Part shown: piece after piece, positions 47,395-60,897 of the stretch | Numbering within the stretch: the first letter of the stretch is position 1 | Layout of the letters: each line of letters begins with the position of its first letter | Assembly (NCBI GenBank): GCA_010093515.1 | Contig: MU001689.1 | Location: 65,784 to 129,783 of the forward strand | DNA length: 64,000 bases | Direction of reading: 5' to 3' | Source: Lineolata rhizophorae | Taxonomy: Eukaryota; Ascomycota; Dothideomycetes; Lineolatales; Lineolataceae | Notes under the pieces: generated by a model | The model's database searches: none | What the model was told of the DNA's origin: nothing | The model's input: only the letters and a program-made list of their open reading frames with translations | Made by a program: the position numbers and the translations under genes

Positions 47395-48581
47395 ATGGTA
47401 TGCTCCTCGAATCGGCCTCGAATCGGCCTCGAATCGACATAACCCCAGCCAAGCTAACCATGGACCGAAACACTCCCCGCAGACGTCAATAGGCACCGGA
47501 TACGACCTGTCCAACAGCGTCTTCTCGCCCGACGGGCGCAACTTCCAGGTCGAGTACGCGGTCAAGGCGGTCGAGAACGGCGGGACCGCCATCGGGATCC
47601 GATGCAAGGACGGCGTTGTGCTGGCCCTCGAGAAGCTCGTCACCAGTAAGCTGCTCAAGCCAGGCGCCAACAAGCGCATCGCGACCGTGGATCGCCACAT
47701 GGGCGTCGTGAGTCCCCTCCTCCCTCCTCATCACAACCGCGACGAGGATGGAAAAACAAACGATAGAAAGAAAGCTCATCCGTGTTCCCGACTCCTAGGT
47801 GTCCGCCGGCCTCCTGCCCGACGGACGCCACTTCGTGAGCCGCGCCCGCGACGAAGCGGCCCAGTGGCGCCGCTTCTACAAGGGCCCCATCCCCACGTCA
47901 GCCCTCGCCAACCGCATGGGCTCCTACGTCCAGGCCTACACGCTCTACTCGTCGGTGCGTCCATTTGGCGTGACGGCCATCGTTGCCGGCTGGGATTCGG
48001 AGGCCGAGCTCCCTGTCGACGGCCAGGTGGGCGCAGGCCCGGCCGTGGGCGCCGGCGGCAAGAAGGAAGGCGGGAAACAGGGCGGCCCGTTTTTGTACAT
48101 GATTGAGCCGAGCGGGCTGTATTGGGTACGTTTTTGTCCGCAGGACTCACTCTCTCGTTTGGCATGCGTAGGAGCTGCACACGAAGTCTTTAAGATGAGA
48201 AAGCGCAAAAGGGCTCCATAATAATCATGCTAATTATTACCCGGTGGGGGAATTGACATGCAGGGCTACTACGGCGCCGCGACGGGTAAGGGCCGCCAAG
48301 CCGCCAAGACGGAGCTCGAGAAGCTCGACCTCGGGTCGGGCGAGCTGACGCTCGAGCAGGGCGTCAAGGAGGCGGCCCGCATCATCTACGTCGCCCACGA
48401 GGACTCCAAGGACAAGGACCTCGAGGTCGAGATGACGTGGGTGAGCGCGTTGGACGGGCCGACCAAGGGCAGGCATGAGGAGGTGCCAAAGGAGCTGCGT
48501 GAGGAGGCGGAGAGACTGGCGAAGAAGGCGCTGGAGGGGGATGATGATGAAGAGGAGGGCGCGGAGAGGATGCAGGAGTAG
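47395..48581 (+). CDS. PRE10: 20S proteasome subunit alpha7 (PRE10/PSMA3)
   Basis: Outer-ring, non-catalytic alpha subunit of the 20S proteasome. Exon 1 contributes only the ATG (47395-47397). Exons 47483-47707, 47799-48125 and 48264-48581 follow, all in phase 0, giving 290 aa. The N-terminus [19 protein letters not shown], then [10 protein letters not shown], is the alpha-type proteasome signature and the SIGTGYD form is specific to alpha7. Further matches are [75 protein letters not shown] and a C-terminal acidic tail ([14 protein letters not shown]) as in PSMA3. A Gly/Ala/Lys-rich insertion of about 25 residues ([19 protein letters not shown]) lies before the LYMI strand. Introns use GTATGC, GTGAGT and GTACGT. 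It converges with PUP3, another subunit of the same particle. Confidence 0.95.
47406..47438. repeat. 3 x 11-bp tandem repeat inside PRE10 intron 1
   Basis: CTCGAATCGGC occurs three times head to tail, with one A-for-G change in the last copy, directly after the ATG-adjacent splice donor. It contains three AATCG cores. Confidence 0.85.
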
Positions 48582-49632
48582 GGGAGGTGAGGCCGTACTA
48601 GGGTTGGGGTGGAGAAGAGGGGTGTTGAGACGTGTATTATAGGGCTTTGGCTTGCGTCCTGGTCTGCATGTGTGCGTGTGTGTGGAAAATGGAAAGAACC
48701 TTTTTCTTTTCGAGATATAGATCATGGATGATGGATGGTTCGGCGTAATTCTCTGGTAGAGCACAGATTCTGTTCAGATGTTCCTCCCAGGTCAAAATAA
48801 AGCCCAATTTTGTCTGACTGAGGTGTGAAGGTAGGTGACATTGAAACCGTCCTTGTTGTGGTCGCACCCTGAAGAGGCGAGAGAATGGAGTCCACGTCGA
48901 CTCTTTATCTGTGAGTGTTCAAATACTTAGGCATGGAGTCCTGAGTCTACTCAAATATTTTACCGTGGCTACGTTTTAATGGTAGTTGCTTTCACGTAGC
49001 GCCGGAGTCTTCGTCGAAATATAATTTGGGTCCATAGATGACCCTTCTAGCCCTAAAAGTGTATCGGGCTCATAAAGACGAAGAATTTAGGCTTTCATGG
49101 AGAAGCACTAGCTCAAGAATACCCGAACGAGTGGCAAATTCACTAATGCTATTGTTTTGAAGTTGGATGCTTACTTAGGTAGAGATTCATAAGCATAAAA
49201 AACAAATTATCTCACATTTCTTGACCATTGTGCCCTCGTTGAATTACACATCCCTTTTTGAAGTGGAAATAGGATACAGAAGAGTTATTGCTAGCCTGCA
49301 CGACTACAGTGCCACGTTCGACTTACACCATAGTAAGTATAGCTGTTGGTCAAATTTGAGTCACCAAAACAGAGTCTCATTGAGCCTTTACCTCTTGTGC
49401 CTAAGATGAGATCCCTCAAAACGAATATCTAATTCGCAGAACACAAACATACGCCAGTGACCTTTATGCCCTTTCTCAAAGGCACCCACATGCTACGTTC
49501 ATTGTACACGGGCATGGCCTACCGGTCAACCCGCACCAGCCCCTACCATAAACTATGGATTCGAGCTTCTTTACCACTTCTACGGCTAATAGCTTTCCCA
49601 TGCCTCCCCCGCCTCCAAACACCTCTTGCTCT
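48582..49632. terminator. 3' intergenic region between convergent PRE10 and PUP3
   Basis: About 1 kb of AT-richer DNA between two stop codons. Shadow frames show no protein character. It must contain both 3' ends. A short GT-rich run (48668-48682) may serve as a downstream processing element of PRE10. Confidence 0.4.
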
Positions 49633-50488
49633 TTAATCTTGCCGGCCTTTGAGTAACCGCTTCGTCACTTTGTCCTTCTCAATGATGTACACGTGGGCAC
49701 CCCAACCGGACAGCGCGTCACGGTCAACAGCATTTAGTAGCGCCTGAGAAATGGTCTCAAATAGGTCCTCAGGTTCCTGCCACAAGTAGCAAGAAAAGAG
49801 CAATCATTAGCATCGCGATCTACCCTAGGGCAAAGGATCTCAGGCAAAGGAAAAGATTCAAGAATTATCAAAACACAAACGTACCAAATTCGGTTCCCAC
49901 AGGCCCTCGCACGTGCCAAACAGCTGGTCGCTCGCCGTCCCCGACACGATAAAGTCCTTGGCGAAGTCGATGCACCCAATCGAATCGAACCCGCAGATAA
50001 ACGGCTTCCCGGTGGTCTGGTTGACGCCAGCAATAACGGGACTGACAAAGTAGGGCCCAAAGCGGCGTTCGTAGAGGCTCGACGACACCAGGTTCGCAAA
50101 TGTCTGCGGCGAGATGTCTCGCTCCTCGCGCAGCCGATACATGTTAACCTTGTATCGGAAGAGGTCCGACACGGTGGTGACGTCGGTCGCGAGGCCTGTC
50201 AGCCCCAGGTATACCGACGAGCCGTACGAGAAGATCTTCGGGAAATTGTTGCTGACGGTGAGGGCTTGCATGCCGAGGCGTAGGTCGCAGGCGATGGCCA
50301 CGCAGTCCTTGCCGACCATGGCAACGCAGGCGCCGCCGTCTGTTGATTTGCACGTATGCCGTTAGAATACGGGAGATATGAGGAGCAGCTAAGAGACATG
50401 GTGGACGAACTTATTGCAAAGGGAGACCCCTAGATAGAGAGGTTAGCCTAAGGTTAAAACTCCAGGAGCGGGCTGAAGAGCTCACCAT
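49633..50488 (-). CDS. PUP3: 20S proteasome subunit beta3 (PUP3/PSMB3)
   Basis: Inner-ring, non-catalytic beta subunit of the 20S proteasome. Four coding exons: 50486-50488 (ATG only), 50411-50429 (19 nt), 49885-50339 and 49633-49776. They read M|GSPFAI(N)|[18 protein letters not shown] and give 206 aa; yeast Pup3 is 205. Family motifs are [100 protein letters not shown] and the C-terminal [17 protein letters not shown]. There is no propeptide and no catalytic threonine, as expected for beta3. Introns are 50430-50485 (GTGAGC), 50340-50410 (unusual GTTCGT donor, clear TTCTAAC branch) and 49777-49884 (GTACGT). The upstream region is shared with the mL59 gene. Confidence 0.93.
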
Positions 50489-50915
50489 CTTGCGCTGCTT
50501 AAACGGGAGGAGAATGGACTTGAAGCTCGAATAAGCGCGGAACTAGGATGAAGAGCCCTGACTGCCGGGGCAAAACGAGGTTTAAGATTTAGGGAGGAAG
50601 CGAAGGGGAAAGAGGTATCGCGGCGTCGAAGTCTGGTTCGGAGATGGACCAGCTGGAGCCCATAGTAGCGGAGCAGGTAGCAACCGGACGCGTTGGCGCT
50701 CCGACCGAGAGCTCCCGCGCTTGTTAGCGCGACTCTAGCTCCGAATCAGCCACGGAGCCGCGCGCCAAGCAGCTTCCGTCCATCCATGCCCCCACGAACT
50801 TCTATGTATCCTAAGCTTCACGAAAACGTACGCGCTCAATTGAGTCTCGCTCTACGACTCCATCCCGCTCTCAGTGGGGCGATAAGTCGCCTCATTCTCT
50901 GAATCAACTCCCACC
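50489..50915. promoter_or_regulatory. bidirectional promoter, PUP3 / mL59
   Basis: Only 427 bp separate the start codons of PUP3 (-) and the mitochondrial ribosomal protein gene (+), so both promoters must lie here and may overlap. I did not find a clear TATA box or a PACE element. Confidence 0.5.
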
Positions 50916-51615
50916 ATGGCATCCCGCCAGCAGCAGATCGCCCTCGCGCAGAACCTGCCCCGACGTCTCCTCAACTTCTTCCGCAAATACCCACCGCCGC
51001 CACAAGTCATATCCGCGCACTTTGGCGCCAGCAGCATTGCCGCAGGGCCTGCACCCAGCACACCCACTCCGACAACGGAAGCGGGCGTATCAGCACCTCC
51101 GTCCGACACCGCCGTCGCAACCACCGAGACCTCCACCGTCGCCGCTGCCAGCGAACCCGTCGACCCGCGCACCATCGACCTCGGCTATCACAATCCCTTC
51201 CTCCCCAAGAAGATCCACACGACGGGGAAATGGCAGGGTCCGCGCTACGGGCTGCGCGAGCAGGCGGACCTGTGCAAGATGGCGCGCAAGTACGGGGTCG
51301 AAGACCTGCTGCCGTGGTCACGCAAGAAGAGCGGGGAGCGCGAGCGGCGGCGCATGGAGCAAGGGCTGCGGGTCAAGGGCACGGGCGTGGGCGAGCGGGT
51401 CAAGGGTAAGAAGTGGGAGAGGACGCTGAGACCGAGGCTCGAGACGAGGAAGAAGGCTATGTTGGAGATGCCGCAGTTGATCGAGTATTGGAAGTCGGTA
51501 AGTGGGCTCTACCTGGATATATTTGGTGAAGGACCTGGCTGGCTAACGTGTATCTTACGTTGGATAGCGGGGGCATGGCAAGTTCTTGCCGAAGAAGATG
51601 TGGCCGAAGAAGTAG
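50916..51615 (+). CDS. MRPL25: Mitochondrial large-subunit ribosomal protein mL59 (MRPL25)
   Basis: Fungal-type component of the mitochondrial 54S ribosomal subunit. Exons 50916-51497 and 51568-51615, joined in phase 0 by a 70-nt GTAAGT..ATAG intron, give 209 aa. The N-terminus is basic and amphipathic (ALAQNLPRRLLNFFRKYPPPPQ), matching the start of the mL59 domain. An Ala/Thr/Pro-rich linker of about 60 residues follows. The diagnostic block is GYHNPFLPKKIHTTGKWQGP, then RYGLREQADLCKMARKYGVEDLLPWS. A strongly basic C-terminal half includes RERRRMEQGLRVKGTG and YWKS|RGHGKFLPKKMWPKK. Without the second exon the frame would run into unrelated sequence, so the splice is well supported. Confidence 0.88.
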
Positions 51616-52168
51616 ACGGTTTGGGTTGGAATCGGGGATTTGTACGTTTAGCATTGAACAGCGGTTCCTGGTGGCGGTTATGCACATTGGACGTTTTCTC
51701 GCAGACTTTGCAACATCAGCAATGCCTGTGGTGTACATTTCACCGGCGGTGTATGGACGAAAATGGAATTCATTGTACATATGTTGTTCATCTATCAATT
51801 TACCCCTCATCTAGGAATATCTGCTTTACGTGGGGGCTATATTCTTATATGAACTCGAACTCTGCATAGGACGGCGGAGGACGGTCTATGACATACCTCC
51901 GGTTTCTTCTAGTTCTAGTGGTTAACTATGAAGTCTTGACTATGTCCGCTCCCAGCATGCAGCTATAAACAAGTTCACTGTCCAGCATGTTGTTACAATA
52001 GAGATAAATCATCCTGGCACTCCAGCGCTGTGCTAACAGGTTGTGTAACAGCCGGCAAGCCTGGATTTGTTGCTAATAGTAGGTTGTGAAAGAATACTTT
52101 TACAGTTACGCACATGGTTACACGGTATCAAAAACTCTCCACTGATCCAAGGTCACCTAATCGACATC
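51616..52168. terminator. 3' intergenic region between mL59 and CYP15
   Basis: Convergent 3' ends, AT-richer sequence, no gene seen. Confidence 0.4.
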
Positions 52169-54412
52169 TTAGGCGATGTCGATATTGATGATCTTGATAT
52201 CCTCCTGGGGTCTATCTTTGTATACACGTGTATTTTCAATCCTCTTGATCACGTCTAGTCCTTGGTAGGCCCTGCCAAATATCGTGTGCCGGTTATCAAG
52301 CCAGGGCTAATGTGTCGCGTTAGCACGTGGCACATCTTTGAAAGGTTCAGGGCCAAAACTATACATACCGTCTTCTCAGTCGTGATAAAGAATTGCGATC
52401 CGTTTGTATTGGGGCCGGCGTTCGCCATGCTGACCGTATACGGCTTGTCGTGCTTAAGGGTGGAAAACTCGTCTTCAAATTCCTTGCCCCAAATACTCTC
52501 TCCGCCAGTGCCGTCGCCAAGCGGGTCACCGGTCTGGTAAGATAAGTTAGAAAGGGGGGTTTCTGTTGTCGTTAAGAAAAGAGCTCACCTGGATCATAAA
52601 CTTCCGGATGACTCGGTGAAAGATCACGTTATCGTAGTACCCGTTCTTTGCGTGCGTGACAAAGTTCTCCACAGCCTTCGGTGCCGCGTCGGGGAACAGC
52701 CGTATTGATATGTCACCGTACGTAGTGTGCAAAGTAGCAGAAGTCCCCGTTTCTGCATCGTTCTCGTCAAAGTGCTCGCGTCGGTTGATCTCACGAGGCT
52801 TCTCATTGTTGATGTCACGCTGGGACTTGCTTGCTCTGGAAGACGCTATGTCAGATTTTGCTAAGCGCAAAGCAAAGCTGGCAACCGACTTACTCTCCCT
52901 CGTTCGTGAACATGTAAAAGCGAACCTTGCCTACGCCTGTTGAGACAAGCATGGCGTCCCTGGCCTCAGCCTCCTGGAGAAGCGGATTGTCACTCGCAGC
53001 CATGGCCACAGTGACAACACCCTTTTTCTCCGGCTGCCCCTGGTACAGCGCGAGGTTGAGCGGTCGGAAGGATTCATCTCTCCCATAGGACTTCACTACG
53101 CGGTTCGTGAACGTGTTGATGACTTTGGTGCCAAGCATAGATCCGTAAAGGATAAAGTGCCCAGTCTCGTCGAAGACAATATTCATGCGGGGCTTGAGAG
53201 CAGGGTGCTCGAGCTCTCGTTCGATAGCCAGGCGGCGGCCGAAGTCGACCTGGTCGAGCTGAACCAAGGCGGTCCCAGCTTGCTGCATTTCCATAATGGT
53301 GGCAATGGACTCATCGTAGGTACGGTAGAGTTTCCCAGAGCCGAAGTCAAAAACGCGGATCTTGCGGTCCGGGAAGGACAAAGTGGCGAATTGGGTTCCG
53401 GTGGGAGATATGGTGAGAGATGAGGGGACTGATTTTGACTATTGTAGTCAGCTCGCCTAGGTCTATTATCCTGCACTAAGTATCCGTACCTTCTTGAACT
53501 CGAACAAATTGGTGGAGCTCTTCATAGCGAATACGTTGTCCGGCTTCTCGTACGTATTCGGATTCCAGTACTCGAGCATACCACTTTCATCAGCCGAAAC
53601 CACGCAGTCGTACTCGTTGTTGAATGCCATGAGCGAGACAGGGCTCCGATGGAGATTGGAGATAGTATGCAGAGGCTCCTGGTTCTCTCCGCGTCCATCG
53701 TAGATGCGTATTGAACCTTTCTTTCCCTCAACCGACACAGCAAGAAGCGGGATCGAAGCCCCGCGTTTGTGTATCCAGCATATGCATTTCGGCACGGCAT
53801 CGAGGTTGAACATGAATAACAAATCTAGAAGCCAACGTCAGTCCCTGCAGATTAGAACACTAGTTTCCCCAACCTACCAAAGGTGACGACATCGAAGACC
53901 TTGATCGTGCGATCAGCCCCGCAAGTTGCAAAGCTCCTCCCATCCGCGCTTACGCTCACGCTTGTAATTTCCTTTGTATGAGCCCGAAATTCTTTCACAA
54001 ACTCGACGTCGCCCGAGACTTTCTTCCAGAACTTGACCACGCCGTCCATAGAGGATGTTATCAAGAAATCCGTAAAAGGTGTGAACGTCGTGAAGCATAG
54101 CTGGTCCCGATGCATGAGCGATTTGGCGTAGCGGGAGGCCGCGGGCAGGGCCGCGATGTAGAGCTTCTCGTAAGGAAGCTTGCGCTTCTTCTTCTTGGGG
54201 GCGGCGGCGGGGAGAGCGGGACCGAAGTCGTCATCGGAGGAGGAAGTGTCTGCATTAAGAATTAGTGGCGACCACGATAGAAAAGGAAGATTGTTGCATT
54301 GCGTACCGTCGGATTCATCGTGCGATTCGACCTTCTTAGGCTTCTGGGCCTCTTCCATTTCGGACCTCGACCGCTTGGTCTTTCGAGGCGAAAGATGACC
54401 GGGCTCACTCAT
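52169..54412 (-). CDS. cyp15: WD40-repeat cyclophilin CYP15 (PPWD1-type PPIase)
   Basis: Peptidyl-prolyl cis-trans isomerase with an N-terminal WD40 domain; its human counterpart PPWD1 is associated with spliceosomes in the nucleus (family knowledge). Seven exons (54307-54412, 53878-54249, 53490-53824, 52894-53438, 52589-52835, 52369-52533, 52169-52306) keep frame and give 635 aa, close to PPWD1. The order is a Lys/Arg-rich, Ser/Asp-rich N-terminus ([26 protein letters not shown]) and [22 protein letters not shown] repeats follow ([80 protein letters not shown]). A linker (INNEKPREI) leads to the cyclophilin domain: [75 protein letters not shown] and [23 protein letters not shown]. The catalytic Arg (FHRV) and the FFIT/WLD pocket residues are present. 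Introns are all 51-62 nt. Confidence 0.95.
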
Positions 54413-55526
54413 GGTTTTAGCTGGCTCCGATTCTGCTCGAGCAGGCGAGCGGGCGAGCCGATCTTGGGACGAATGACGCGGGTTGTGTGGTCAGTTCAAG
54501 GTTAGAATCTTTTTTGGTGAGTACGGCAATGTCGCGAAATGCACGCGGTCACGTGCAGGCCTCGAATTCAGAGATCAAGCTTTACGCGACCCTCTGCTCA
54601 ATACTCCGTACTCCGCACCTGAACCGCATGAGCTCGGCACGCATCCAATGGCGCTTTTCCGTGTCTATCGTACAGGAAGGGTAGAAGCTGTTATCTCATT
54701 CCTTATCTATGTCGCGTGAATTAATCTCACAGGATTGTCTCAAGACCCGGATCAAGGTTAAGCACAGTAAGCGATTGAAGCTTCCGTCTCCAGCTCACAA
54801 CCAAACGTCCAAGCACTTCGTAATCGAGCATCGTCCCAGCCCGCGGCTTGCATGTTTCTCCGTATGACGGAATCCTACTGGCCCCTTAGTTCTTTACACC
54901 GTACTAGATCACGAGCTAATTGGAGTCTCCCTCCCTCAATAAACGCCTTGTTCATGGGTTGCTATGCGACTCCGTAGGGGCCACTGGGGTGAGTATCTAG
55001 CGTGTGGCTGTGCCGTTATACTTTAGAATGCAGTGGCGGCGAAATACGGCTTGGCTTACCGCCTCGTGGGCGGCAGTGGAAGCATCTCACAGCTGGAGCA
55101 CAAGGGTTGCAAAGAATTCCGGTAGTCAATAATTCTCTGCCCTGTTCGTGCACGGGCAAACCTTCCTTTTGTTGGCGAGCACATTCTTTGGCCATCTTTT
55201 TTTGTGAGGCATCTGCTTGCCACCCAACAAACTATTTGCTCTTGTGGCGTTGAGTCAAGCTAGGTTGTCTTTTCGCTCCGTATCGGGCTGTCGTCTCCCA
55301 CGTGTTTCCTTCTTTAGGCGGGCCTTCGCTTGTCCCTGGTCGAGACGTCCACAGCGGGGCCCTGGGTTGATGCTCTGCACAATTGACATCCTTCACCTTG
55401 GAACATGAGCGTATTTCTTTTCCATTTCAATCTATCACTATCCTAGAGTATTGAAGAATTCTTTTTTGGAGCACCTCAAAAATTTTCATTACATGTAGAG
55501 ATTGAGACTGTTGAACAGTACAAAAC
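54413..55526. promoter_or_regulatory. divergent intergenic region, CYP15 / phosphatase-like gene
   Basis: 1.1 kb with no gene recognised. It contains a TACTCCGTACTCCG motif at 54602-54615. Frames around 55000-55400 show no protein-like character. Confidence 0.4.
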
Positions 55527-56436
55527 ATGCCTCCCACTCTGATCCTAATTCGTCACGCCCAGGCGCTTCATAACGTCAGCAATACGTGCCCCATTTCTTA
55601 GAGGTTTTCCCCGGCCTCGTTGGCTGTACTGACTGCGTGCACAAGAGTACACGATTCCTGACCCTGGGCTCTCAGAGCTTGGTCTCCGGCAGAGCGCTGA
55701 ACTGCAAGACCATCTACGAAACAAGTTCCCTTTGGCCGACGATGTGGAGTTGATAATTGCGAGCCCGATGCGGCGGACGTTGCAAACAGCCGCGATAGGG
55801 TTCGAGTGGTTGATCGGCCGAGGTACCAAGGTTGAGTTGAATGCAGGCTGGCAAGGTAAGTGTGATAGATTCAACACCCTCTTTCAGATTCAGATAATAG
55901 TCTACATGTCAATAATATCCATGTCTGCGACTCATCCGTCCACCTCGTAACTAGAGAACTCCGACAAGCCATGCGACACCGGCTCTCCTGTCGAAACCAT
56001 TTCTCCCGATTTCCCCCTCTTCGACTTTTCTTCCCTCGCCGCGACCGACTGGCCCTCCAAAACCTCGCCCACAAGTCCCTACTTCTTTTCGCGCTCCGCC
56101 GTGCTCGCCCGCGGCCAAGCCTGCCTCGCGGACCTGTACTCCCGGCCTGAGAAAGTCATCGCCGTAGTAACGCACTCCGGATTCCTGCGCACCGCTGTGT
56201 GCGCTCGGCACTTTGGCAATGCTGACTACCGCGTCTTTGACTTTGTGGACGGGGGCAAGGGAAAAGATGGCAAGTGGGAATTGAGGGAGTGGGAGGAGAT
56301 GGAGAAGAAAGGTGGCGGGCTGGGGACGTCCTGGACGGGGCCGGCGCCTATTGAGCCGGGCGATTTTCCGGAAGAGGAAGAGGACGAGGAGAAGGGTAGA
56401 ATCGGGAACGAAGCGACGACTGAGATGCCCAGTTGA
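55527..56436 (+). CDS. Histidine phosphatase superfamily (phosphoglycerate-mutase-like)
   Basis: Predicted phosphatase or mutase of the branch-1 histidine phosphatase fold; its substrate cannot be told. Exon 1 begins MPPTLILIRHAQALHN, containing the RHA/G motif with the phospho-accepting His. Exon 2 (about 55648-55855) reads YTIPDPGLSELGLRQS through the second signature ELIIASPMRRTLQTA. A 99-nt intron (55856-55954, GTAAGT..CTAG) leads to exon 3, which ends at 56436 and carries the second catalytic His (VIAVVTHSGFLRTAV) and an acidic tail (EEEEDEEKG), about 260 aa in all. The exon 1/exon 2 junction is unclear: the frame hits a stop soon after HNVSN. The only frame-preserving join I find uses a weak GTCAGC donor after HN and a GAG acceptor at 55647. 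Exons 2 and 3 are secure. Confidence 0.72.
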
Positions 56437-58411
56437 TCGGCGGAGTGCATTGGTACTAAAGATGCTGGATCGTCGCGGAAGCACGACGGTACATAAGTGT
56501 AAAACGCTATGATTTGGAGACCTAGGCTCGCGAATGAGGCAGAGAATAAGGTATTTTGGTATTTCTAGAAAATCCATAGAAGTGGGACCATAGACGAACA
56601 TTCTCAAATAGAAACTGCTCCTAGCGACGCCCGGGTAGTTGAGATAGATTGAGCTGCGAGTGACCGCACAAGGGGCGAGTATTGATAGTGACGCAAGCTC
56701 CTGCGGCGGATACTAGGGGAGTACTACTCCGTACGTACTTACGCATTGGGCGGGTGCCGTGGACTTTATTTTCGGTGGACTAGGGGCGGGAGAGGCTAGT
56801 GCTCACAAGCGAGAGGATCGAAACTTTTCGAACCACTATATCGCTTTCCCGAAGCGGTAATAGGGCGCGTTAGTATCTGGGAACTGTAGGTACGGTTGCA
56901 CAGCGCAGTTGCGCCATGGTTCCGACGAAGCCCGTCCAGCAGGTTCTCCTGAGTCCCGTTCTGGCGGGACTGACGGATTGGATGGGGCTCGGGAAAGGGG
57001 ACGACGCCGGACCGCGGCATGGTTGAGCAAGGCCAGCGACTCGGAACGCCGGATGCAGGAACGGCCAGTTCCATTACGAGTCGCCCAACAAGCTTCGGAC
57101 CCGGACCCAAACTCGGCTGTGCCTAGAAAACTGTAGAGGGTATGTACAAGCTGCGGCAACCCGCGGTTCGGAGCTCACACCGTAAAAAGGGCCGGGGGTC
57201 GCAGGTGAGAGTCTGGAGAGCGATGGGGTCCAGAGCGGTGGCTGTGGTCTAAGGCGCTAAATTGGGGCGCTTTTCGATAGCCGGACGCTCCCTAGACGCT
57301 GCCCAAAAGCGGTGGGCTAGAGAAGCTGTATCGCAGGTACATGTGTGCGGGCGAATAGCAAACGTGCAGGAGCCAGGCCCTGACGAGGCTGGCCCAGGCG
57401 GTGTGGTGGTCTTTGCGGGTGAGAAGCCTCAGGCCTTACTACGTAGAAGCTTGCGCTGAACTACGGCCAACGCCAACCTGGCGGGCGGGCGACGGCCAGC
57501 AGCTGCCCGTCGACGCCACTTGCGCCAGCCACTTACGCCGTTAGTCATCGGGGGAGACCGACGGGAGGCTTGTTGAGACTTGAGAGCTAGCGAGAGAGAT
57601 CTGTAGCCGGGTTGCTAAAAATGTACACGCATCGAATTTTTGGAGATTCTTTTCTGGTGGTGGCATCACTGGGTGGGAGGTCGGTTTGCTTCGATGCTTG
57701 CTGCGCCCCGGCACCAGTCCAATAACGGCAAGGCAATTCAGGAACGGGCCACGTTCTTGGGAGTGTGGTTAGGGGGGAGGGCGCCAGCGGAAAGCAGGGC
57801 CACTGCAGTCTTGTTTCCTGTTCAAGGGGGGTGTGCGCAACGGCCAGTGGCCCGCACGCCACCCCGGGGGCCTTTCGTTCGAATGGACAGGGGAATCCGC
57901 GCGGAGCTCTGCCGATCGGGGGGCGGCCACCTCTGCTCGGAGAGGAGGGGTGTTGCGCGGCAAAGGCTCGTTGTGTGGGCTGCAGCGCGGGCGCGAAAAG
58001 GAGACAGGCCGCTCAGCTCGTTTCAAGTGGAGCGCCACGGCAGCGGATCGCGGCCAAGAGCGCGCGCCAGAAACAAGGGTTCGCGGGCCACGCTGACATC
58101 CTCTGTTGACGGTGTGTGCGAGCGGCCGTGGGCCTTGGCGACAGCCGACTACATAAAGAAATGGCAAGCTTCCTGCCCTTCTCTCACTCTCGCCGGCCCT
58201 CCCTTCTTCTTTCTGCTCTGCACCCGTTCTCTCTCTCTAGACAAGAGACAGCCTCTGCCGTCCAATTCGCTTCCAACTCCTCGCTTTGTTTTGCTTGCTT
58301 GCACCAAGTGCATCTTTTCACTTTGTACAACTGCCGCACCTCGCCTGCCCCTCCCTCCAAGTGGACTCCCTTCCATTTACCCAAGTAGCAGCTTTCCCCG
58401 CCTAGCCCACA
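56437..58411. other. 2-kb region upstream of GFA1, no gene seen
   Basis: No convincing protein frame. It holds a TACTACTCCGTACGTACTTACG stretch at 56722-56743 and GC-rich blocks. Near GFA1 there is a pyrimidine-rich leader (listed separately). A tRNA-like string near 57250 was examined and rejected. Confidence 0.45.
58149..58242 (+). promoter_or_regulatory. GFA1 core promoter: TATA-like site and CT-rich block
   Basis: TACATAAAGA at about 58150 is followed by a long pyrimidine-rich stretch (58170-58240, CTTCCTGCCCTTCTCTC to TCTCTCTCTAG). CT blocks just upstream of transcription starts are typical of strongly expressed genes in filamentous fungi. The coding start lies 170 bp further on. Confidence 0.5.

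Positions 58412-60897
<2,486 letters not shown>

Noticed and set aside
57225-57300. tRNA-like string GTGGTCTAAGGCGC
   Set aside because: It resembles a D-arm, but no TTCGA-type T-loop, anticodon stem or acceptor pairing follows at the right distances.
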